Part shown: one piece after another, positions 58,683-64,000 of the stretch
Layout: each line of letters starts with the position of its first letter
How positions within the stretch are numbered: the first letter of the stretch is position 1
Source of the DNA: Streptomyces sp. TRM68367
GTDB taxonomy: Bacteria; Actinomycetota; Actinomycetes; Streptomycetales; Streptomycetaceae
Length of the DNA stretch: 64,000 nucleotides
Assembly: GCF_014495685.1 (NCBI RefSeq)
Contig: NZ_JACTVI010000027.1
Location: forward strand, 27,410-91,409
Reading direction: 5' to 3'
Translations under genes and position numbers: made by a program
The notes under the pieces: generated by a model
The model's input: the letters and a program-made list of their open reading frames with translations, nothing else
Databases searched by the model: none
Told to the model about the DNA's origin: nothing

Positions 58683-60599
58683 ATGTCCGGGACTCGCCGT
58701 GGTGCATCACGTGTGCAGGAACCCCCGCTCAGTGCGGAGCGGGCCAGACGGATTCCGCGCCGGTGGCAGGAGCGGGTCCTGCCCGCCGTCATCGTCCGCC
58801 GGCTGCGCGACCGTCGCGTCAGGCTGCCGGTGTACGCCGCCGCTGTGCTGCTCCTGGCCGGTGCCGCCTGGATCGCGGTCACCGGAGTGCTCGCCCGCAA
58901 TGAGCTGCTGGCCGCCCAGCGGAGTCTGGAGACGCTGCGGCGGCAGCTCCTCGCGCAGCCCGCAGCGGACCCGGCCACCGCGGCCGCCCCGCCAACGACG
59001 CGGACCGCAACAGCGCAGGACGCAGTGCGCAGCGCCGCCGACCATGCCACCCGGGCGCATCGGCTCACCACCGGCCCCGCCTGGTTCCCGGCGGCTCATC
59101 TGCCCGTTCTCGGCGGCCCCTTCCGTACCGTACGCGGTATCGCGGAGGCCTCCGACCGGCTGACCCACGACGTGCTCTCCCCCGTGGCGCGCACCGTGGC
59201 GGAACTCGAATCCACCGGGATGAACGACAGCCGGCACCTGAACCTCTCCGCGCTGCGCCGTGTGACTCCCCTTCTCGAACAGGCCTCGCGCAGCGCGTCG
59301 GAGGTGCGCGCCGATGTCGACGACCTCCCGCACGGCACCTGGCTGCCGGCCACCGACCGGGCGCGCACCGAACTCGCCCGGCAGCTCGATCGGATCACCC
59401 CCTTCACCCACGATGCCGCCGCCGCGGCCCGGTTGATGCCCTCGATGCTCGGAGCGGACGGACCACGGCGGTACCTGGCGGTGTTCGAGAACACCGCCGA
59501 GGCTCGTGGAACGGGCGGGCTGCCCGGAGCCTTCGCGGTGCTCAGGGCGGACCGGGGCCGACTGAGCTTCGAGCACTTCGGGAACGACACCGAACTGAGC
59601 GAGGCGTATGCGGACGTCGACCTGGGAGCGGAGTTCGACGGGCTATACGGTCCCAGCGCCCCGACCCGGACCTGGGTGAACTCCAACATGAGCCCGCACT
59701 TCCCGTACGCGGCGCGGATCTGGGCCGCGGCGTGGCAGCGGCACAGTGGCCAGCGTGTGGACGGTGCCTTCGGCCTGGACCCCGGTGCGGTCTCCGGGCT
59801 GCTCGCCGCCTCCGGCCCTGCCCGGCTGCCCGACGGAAGCGCCGTCACCGCCCGCAACGTCGTGGATCTCAGCGAGCGCGCCAGCTACGCGCTCCACCCG
59901 GACTTCAAGCGGCGCAAGGCGTACTTCCTCGATGTGGCGCGCGCGGTGGCCATCCGGCTGCTCGGTGCCTCGACCGACCCCGCGCGCCGAACCGCCCTCT
60001 TCTCGGCACTGCACCGGCAGCTGGGAGAGGGACGGATCAAGGTGTGGAGTGGGCACTCGGCGGAGCAGCGCGAGCTCCTGGCGCGGTCGTTCGCCGGAGC
60101 GTTGCCCGAAGGATCCGCTCCGCTGGCCGGACTGGTCGTCAACAATGCGGCGGGCACGAAGCTCGACTACTACCTCGACCGCCGGCTCGTGTGGGCACCG
60201 GGCCGGTGCGTCGGCGGCCAACGCGAGGTCACCGTGACCGTCCGCCTGACCAACCGGGCTCCGGTGTCGGGACTCCCGCCGTACGTCGTCCAGCGGGTGG
60301 ACGACCCGCCCTACGACACCCGGCCGGGTGACAACCGTCTGTTGGTGTCGTACTACGCCAGCGCGGAGGCCACCCTGTCCGGCGCCACCCTGGACGGCCG
60401 CCCCACTCAAGTCAGCCACGGCGCCGAGCGGGGCCACCCGGTCTTCACCCTCGATGTCGAGCTGCCCGCGCGCAGCACGCGCACCCTCGTACTCCACTTG
60501 CTGGAGCGGCCTTGGGAGCGTTCTCCCGTCGTGCTGCATCAGCCGCTGGTGCATCCCCTGCGGGCCACGGTGCTCCCGAACAGTCCGTGCGCCGACTGA
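58683..60599 (+). CDS. DUF4012 domain-containing membrane protein
   Basis: A 638-residue protein with a cytoplasmic N-terminus, one transmembrane segment (LPVYAAAVLLLAGAAWIAVT, near residue 48) and an extracytoplasmic rest. The DUF4012 part includes RYLAVFENTAEARGTGGLPG and GAFAVLRADRGRLSFEHFGN. SNMSPHFPYAARIWAAAWQR follows. The function of the family is unknown, but it often lies beside initiating glycosyltransferases and tyrosine kinases of actinobacterial and firmicute polysaccharide loci. It is also related to LytR-type ligation loci by context. It follows the sugar transferase by 114 bases. Confidence 0.88.
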   Translation: MSGTRRGASRVQEPPLSAERARRIPRRWQERVLPAVIVRRLRDRRVRLPVYAAAVLLLAGAAWIAVTGVLARNELLAAQRSLETLRRQLLAQPAADPATAAAPPTTRTATAQDAVRSAADHATRAHRLTTGPAWFPAAHLPVLGGPFRTVRGIAEASDRLTHDVLSPVARTVAELESTGMNDSRHLNLSALRRVTPLLEQASRSASEVRADVDDLPHGTWLPATDRARTELARQLDRITPFTHDAAAAARLMPSMLGADGPRRYLAVFENTAEARGTGGLPGAFAVLRADRGRLSFEHFGNDTELSEAYADVDLGAEFDGLYGPSAPTRTWVNSNMSPHFPYAARIWAAAWQRHSGQRVDGAFGLDPGAVSGLLAASGPARLPDGSAVTARNVVDLSERASYALHPDFKRRKAYFLDVARAVAIRLLGASTDPARRTALFSALHRQLGEGRIKVWSGHSAEQRELLARSFAGALPEGSAPLAGLVVNNAAGTKLDYYLDRRLVWAPGRCVGGQREVTVTVRLTNRAPVSGLPPYVVQRVDDPPYDTRPGDNRLLVSYYASAEATLSGATLDGRPTQVSHGAERGHPVFTLDVELPARSTRTLVLHLLERPWERSPVVLHQPLVHPLRATVLPNSPCAD

Positions 60600-60683
60600 T
60601 TTCCCGCCCCGGCCGCATGGATACTGACGTTATGGCGGATATTTACGCACTCGATTCGTTTCGGAGGGAATTAGCCAATTCAG

Positions 60684-61140
60684 GTGTTCCGTGTACTCGT
60701 CGTGTGCACCGCACCCTGTACCGCTCGGCGCTCGCCGAGTGCCTGCCGAGACAACTGCTGGCCGCGCACGGGAGCTGGTCCATGCCAGCAGCGCCACAAC
60801 GCACGTCACGCCGGGCAGGCCGATGGCGGACGCGGCCGCCTTCAACCTCGCCGGGTGGGGCAGAGACCCGTCAGAAACCGTCGACACACCGCCGAGTTGG
60901 TCGAGAGATCGGATCTGGTACTGGGCGCCGCGACGGAGCACCGCGAGGCGGCCGTACGGCTGTCCCCCGCGCGGGCGTTGTCGCGGGCGTTCACACTGCG
61001 CGAATTCGCCCGGTCGCTGCGGGCTGAGCACGCAGGGGGCACGGATCCCACCGACCGACTCACCGCGCTCACCCGGGGAGGTCGCCCGGCGCGGAGTCGA
61101 CGTTTTCACCTGGCATCACGGATATGGTCACCTAGTAACG
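60684..61140 (+). pseudogene. Frameshifted low-molecular-weight tyrosine phosphatase
   Basis: Starts GTG TTC CGT GTA with FRVLVVCT as in the intact paralogue. The P-loop is broken: the frame changes at once, and the next piece SALAECLPRQLLAAHG is in another frame. A third frame gives HVTPGRPMADAAAFNLAGWG. The first frame returns with AELVERSDLVLGAATEHREA and RALSRAFTLREFARSLRAEH. The order is exactly that of the gene at 35079-35642. At least three frameshifts remove phosphatase activity. It lies just before the tyrosine kinase gene, where a functional phosphatase gene is expected. Confidence 0.85.
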
Positions 61141-61174
61141 AATGCCCCTATTGATACCTACTTGCACACCTGGG

Positions 61175-62692
61175 ATGGATACCTTGGATCTGTCCGACTT
61201 CCTTCGATTCCTGGTCAGGCGTTGGCGCATCATCGTGACATTGGGCCTGCTGGGAACAGCGGTCGGCGCGTTCGTCACCACCGCCACCACACCGCAGTAC
61301 CGGGCCACCTCGACGCTCTTCGTGTCTCTTCAGGACCGGGGCGACACGGTCATGCTCAATCAGGGCAACACCTTCGCCCAGGCTCGCGTCCGCTCCTACG
61401 CGGAAGTGGTCACCAGCCCCCACGTGACCGAGCCGGTCGCCGAGACTCTGGGCCTGGATATGACGCCCTCTCAGCTGGCCCGAAAGATCACCACGGAGGT
61501 ACCCCTCGAAACGGTACTTCTCAAGATCACCGTCACGGACACCCAACCGTCCCGGGCGGCCCGGATCAGCAACGCGATCGCCGACCGCTTCGCCGAGGTC
61601 ATCGCTGAGGTCGAACGACCGGACGGCGCCCGGCTCTCGCCCGTCCGGCTGAGCATCACCCAGCCCGCCAACAGCCCGAAGGCGCCGACTTCCCCGAACC
61701 TGGTGCTCAACCTCGCGCTCGGGCTCGTGGCCGGCCTGACCCTCGGTACCGGCCTGGCGGTCGCGCGGGAGTCGCTGGACACCTCGGTGCGCAGCCGTAA
61801 CGACCTGACCCGGTGTCTCGCCGACGCCGGCGGACCGGCCGTACTCGGCAGCGTCGTCCTCGACCAGCGTACCTCCCGACATCCGGTGGCGACGGACGAC
61901 GACGCGTTCGGTCGGCGGGCGGAGGACTTCAGACGGCTGCGCACCAGCCTCCGGTTCGTGGACGTCGACGCTCCGCCCAAGGTCATCGCGGTCAGCAGCG
62001 CGGTGCCCAGCGAGGGGAAGACGAGCATCTCGATCAACCTGGCGTCCGCCCTGGCCGAGTTCGGCTCCTCGGTCTGCCTGGTCGACGCGGACCTGCGGCG
62101 CCCCAATGTGGCCCATGCGCTCGGCCTGGTAAAGGACGCCGGACTGACCACCGTGATGATCGGCCAGGCGAACGCCGAGGACGTGATGCAGTCGGTGGGC
62201 TCCTTCTCGGTGCTGGCCAGCGGGGTGGTGCCGCCGAACCCGGCGGAGATGCTGGGCTCGGCGCAGTTCCGCACCGTGGTGCGCTCGCTCGCCGACCGGT
62301 TCGACCACGTGGTGATCGACACCGCGCCGGTACTCCCGGTGGCGGACACACCGGCGATGGCCTCGGCGGTCGACGGCTACCTGCTGGTGGCCCGGTACGC
62401 GAAGAGCACCCGGGGCCAGCTCACCGACGCCGTGCGCGCCCTGCAAGACGTCGGCACGACTGTGCTCGGCAGCGTCCTCAACATGGTGCCCGCCAAGCGC
62501 GACAGCGAGCAGTACGGCTACGGGTACACGTACCGGCCCAGGATCGCGGGACGCCGAGGCTGGCTGCGGAGCCGGCGCCGGCTCCGCAGCCGCGGCAGGC
62601 CGGCGACGATCGGCGTCTTCCCCGCGCCTACCGCACCGACGAGGGGCGACACCGCCCCGGCGGCTGCAAAGGAAGGCGGAGAGCATCACTGA
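61175..62692 (+). CDS. Wzz-type chain-length protein / BY-tyrosine kinase
   Basis: Controls polysaccharide chain length and export by cycles of tyrosine autophosphorylation. The 505 residues have an N-terminal Wzz domain with two membrane helices (IIVTLGLLGTAVGAFVTTAT and LALGLVAGLTLGTGLAVARE) around an external part. The cytoplasmic kinase has Walker A (SSAVPSEGKTSISINLASAL), A' (VCLVDADLRRPN) and B (VVIDTAPVLPVADTP). The tail holds a tyrosine cluster (DSEQYGYGYTYRPR). Both domains in one chain resembles the proteobacterial Wzc type. ATG at 61175 is preferred; ATG at 61142 adds 11 non-conserved residues. Confidence 0.92.
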   Translation: MDTLDLSDFLRFLVRRWRIIVTLGLLGTAVGAFVTTATTPQYRATSTLFVSLQDRGDTVMLNQGNTFAQARVRSYAEVVTSPHVTEPVAETLGLDMTPSQLARKITTEVPLETVLLKITVTDTQPSRAARISNAIADRFAEVIAEVERPDGARLSPVRLSITQPANSPKAPTSPNLVLNLALGLVAGLTLGTGLAVARESLDTSVRSRNDLTRCLADAGGPAVLGSVVLDQRTSRHPVATDDDAFGRRAEDFRRLRTSLRFVDVDAPPKVIAVSSAVPSEGKTSISINLASALAEFGSSVCLVDADLRRPNVAHALGLVKDAGLTTVMIGQANAEDVMQSVGSFSVLASGVVPPNPAEMLGSAQFRTVVRSLADRFDHVVIDTAPVLPVADTPAMASAVDGYLLVARYAKSTRGQLTDAVRALQDVGTTVLGSVLNMVPAKRDSEQYGYGYTYRPRIAGRRGWLRSRRRLRSRGRPATIGVFPAPTAPTRGDTAPAAAKEGGEHH

Positions 62693-62825
62693 GCGAACGG
62701 GGGATGCCGCGGACGCCCGGGGCGGTATGGCCGGCCCGGGCGTCGGCGCCCGGCAGGCGTCGCGCCGTCGGCCCGGCGTTCGCAGGCGCCGGGGGTCCGG
62801 CGCGGCGGTTCGCGCCTCCAGCCCG

Positions 62826-63671
62826 ATGGCCCGGTCCGCGCGGATGCGTGCGCTCCCGGCGCTCCCGGCCATCGCGGCCGCGGCCCTGGCGGGCGCAATA
62901 CTGCTCACCTCGTGTGCGGCTGACAGCCACTCACCGGTGCGAGCACAGGCCGCGGCCGGGTCTGCCGCGGGCCGGGTCGAGCAACTCGAGGTCAGGGTCC
63001 TCGACGTCCTGCCCCACGACCCGAAGGCCTACACACAGGGCCTGGAGATGGCCGGGCGAACGCTCTACGAGGGGACGGGCATGGCCGGCGAGTCGTCGAT
63101 CCGTCTGGGCCCGCCCGGCCGGCCTCCCACCGTCCGCGCCGACCTGCCGGCACCGCTGTTCGGGGAGGGGATCACCGTCCTCGGACCGACGCTGTGGCAG
63201 TTGACCTGGCGGAACCACATCGCGATCGAACGGGACGCCGCAACCCTGGCCGAGCTGCGTCGTGTCCCCTACGCGCAGGAGGGCTGGGGGATGTGCCACC
63301 AGCCGGGGCGCGGGCGACTGGTCACCAGTGACGGTTCCGCCCGGCTGACCTTCCGGGACCCGCGAACGCTGGCCCCGACCGGTGAACTCGTCGTCACCCT
63401 CCACGGCCGTCCGGTGCCGCGGCTCAACGAGCTGGAATGCGTGGGCGACAGTGTGTACGCCAATGTCTGGACCTCCCACCGGATCGTGCGCGTCGACGCG
63501 GGCACCGGCGCGGTGACGGCTCAGATCGACGCCTCAGGGCTGTTGACCTCGAAGGAGCAGCAGCACGCCGAGGTGCTGAACGGCATCGCCGCCGTCCCCG
63601 GCACCGATGAGTTCCTGCTCACCGGCAAATGGTGGCCGAAGATGTTCCGAGTGGTCTTCGTCGCCAGGTGA
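62826..63671 (+). CDS. Glutaminyl-peptide cyclotransferase-like lipoprotein
   Basis: Family members convert N-terminal Gln to pyroglutamate using a five-bladed propeller. The 281-residue product starts with a lipoprotein signal (ALPALPAIAAAALAGAILLT SC lipobox, Cys about residue 30) and then LPHDPKAYTQGLEMAGRTLY and EGTGMAGESSIRLGPPGR. LWQLTWRNHIAIERDAATLA, EGWGMCHQPGRGRLVTSDGS and LNELECVGDSVYANVWTSHR follow, ending LLTGKWWPKMFRV. The conserved TQGLE, LTW, EGWG and NELE motifs are all present. ATG at 62826 gives a standard signal peptide; an ATG at 62727 gives an Arg-rich longer N-terminus. It follows the kinase gene by 133 bases. Confidence 0.85.
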   Translation: MARSARMRALPALPAIAAAALAGAILLTSCAADSHSPVRAQAAAGSAAGRVEQLEVRVLDVLPHDPKAYTQGLEMAGRTLYEGTGMAGESSIRLGPPGRPPTVRADLPAPLFGEGITVLGPTLWQLTWRNHIAIERDAATLAELRRVPYAQEGWGMCHQPGRGRLVTSDGSARLTFRDPRTLAPTGELVVTLHGRPVPRLNELECVGDSVYANVWTSHRIVRVDAGTGAVTAQIDASGLLTSKEQQHAEVLNGIAAVPGTDEFLLTGKWWPKMFRVVFVAR

Positions 63672-64000
63672 TCCGGTCTCCGGTCCGGTCGGCAGGGCCG
63701 TGCGCACGGGCCGGGGACGGATCAGGGCGGGGGCGCTCAGCAGCAGCGTGCATGTCACCGCGTCAACTCCTGCCATCTAGGGCCTGTTCTGAGTTGAGAT
63801 CAAGGGAGGGCTGGCAGGCTGCGTAGCCAGAGGATGGATCCGCGCAGGTGAAGCCCGGCGGCATAGCTCTCGGGTGTCTTGTCGTAGCGGGTGGGTGCGC
63901 CACGAGGCGCCAGTGCGCCGTGAGGCGCGGTGAATCGAAGGAGGTGCAAGACCTCCTCGCCAGTCTGTCGCAGCAGGCTGGTGGGAGCTGAACGCAGTCC
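63672..64000 (-). mobile_element. IS5-type element remnant at the window end
   Basis: From about 63890 to 63800 on the minus strand the frame reads TRYDKTPESYAAGLHLRGSI LWLRSLPALP and stops (TGA at 63800-63802). That is the conserved C-terminus of IS5-family (IS427/IS1373-type) transposases (RYDK-x3-SYLAGLHL). The segment GGGCCTGTTCTGAGTTGAG at about 63780 resembles the terminal inverted repeat, preceded by CTAG. Upstream the transposase homology breaks off, so this is a fragment or a deleted copy. The first 108 bases (63672-63779) show no gene. Confidence 0.65.

Noticed and set aside
62727..62825. Earlier start for the cyclotransferase gene
   Set aside because: The extra 33 residues are Arg-rich and would place the lipobox cysteine about 63 residues in; the later ATG gives a normal signal peptide. 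Not excluded.

Overview
The window is high-GC actinobacterial DNA and almost certainly Streptomyces. Supporting signs are GTG/TTG starts behind GGAGG-type ribosome sites, a SpoIIE phosphatase with an RsbW-like kinase fold, a UTRA GntR regulator, an LAXTG-type sortase substrate, a streptomycete interspersed repeat, and many Streptomyces-type protein families. I found no rRNA, tRNA or CRISPR array.

The left part (1-21 kb) is mostly ordinary chromosome. It holds a truncated family-5 substrate-binding lipoprotein and a succinate dehydrogenase operon (small coiled-coil protein, membrane anchor, flavoprotein, Fe-S subunit). These are followed by a coiled-coil membrane protein, an acetyltransferase, a PAS-PAS-GAF-SpoIIE-HATPase regulator with a second lone HATPase, a NUDIX hydrolase, a SPOR protein, a GntR regulator and a DUF4190/septum-formation membrane protein. 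A cytoplasmic serpin then faces a secreted subtilisin, and an SDR/LysR pair diverges around a clear T-N11-A operator.

From 21 to 29 kb an accessory segment begins, bordered by a decayed IS5-type transposase and a serine-recombinase tail. Its core is a two-gene unit: a 248-residue protein of three IPT/TIG domains, then a 1565-residue protein with a seven-bladed YVTN propeller, two IPT/TIG domains and eleven near-identical Ig-like repeats. Neither has a signal peptide, anchor or sorting signal. A 13-bp-stem hairpin separates the two genes. This pair is the strongest candidate here for an uncharacterised system.

From 29 to 35 kb lies a dense graveyard of broken genes: zinc-ribbon recombinase, XRE regulator, integrase, YefM/YoeB, PIN toxin, LuxR-type regulator, aldo/keto reductase, alcohol dehydrogenase and thioesterase. 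A phosphotransferase gene and a Uma2 nuclease gene are intact. Adjoining fragments are often fused end to end. A 34-bp duplication and a pair of inverted 12-mers mark rearrangement points.

From 35 to 63.7 kb lies an exopolysaccharide locus of Wzx/Wzy type. It encodes nucleotide-sugar supply (GDP-mannose 4,6-dehydratase, GDP-fucose synthase, UDP-glucose dehydrogenase, a UDP-glucuronate decarboxylase-like enzyme) and an initiating sugar phosphate transferase. It also encodes a WecB/TagA/CpsF transferase, GT2, GT4 (two), GT61 and rhamnosyltransferase-like enzymes, two paralogous FkbM methyltransferases and three other methyltransferases. Export and control are represented by a Wzy-like polymerase, a Wzx-like flippase, a BY-kinase/Wzz protein and a low-molecular-weight tyrosine phosphatase, with a DUF4012 protein alongside. 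The phosphatase next to the kinase is decayed, while an intact paralogue sits at the far border of the locus. A second nucleotide-sugar dehydrogenase is also decayed and carries a hexanucleotide expansion in its catalytic loop. The window ends in an IS5-type remnant.
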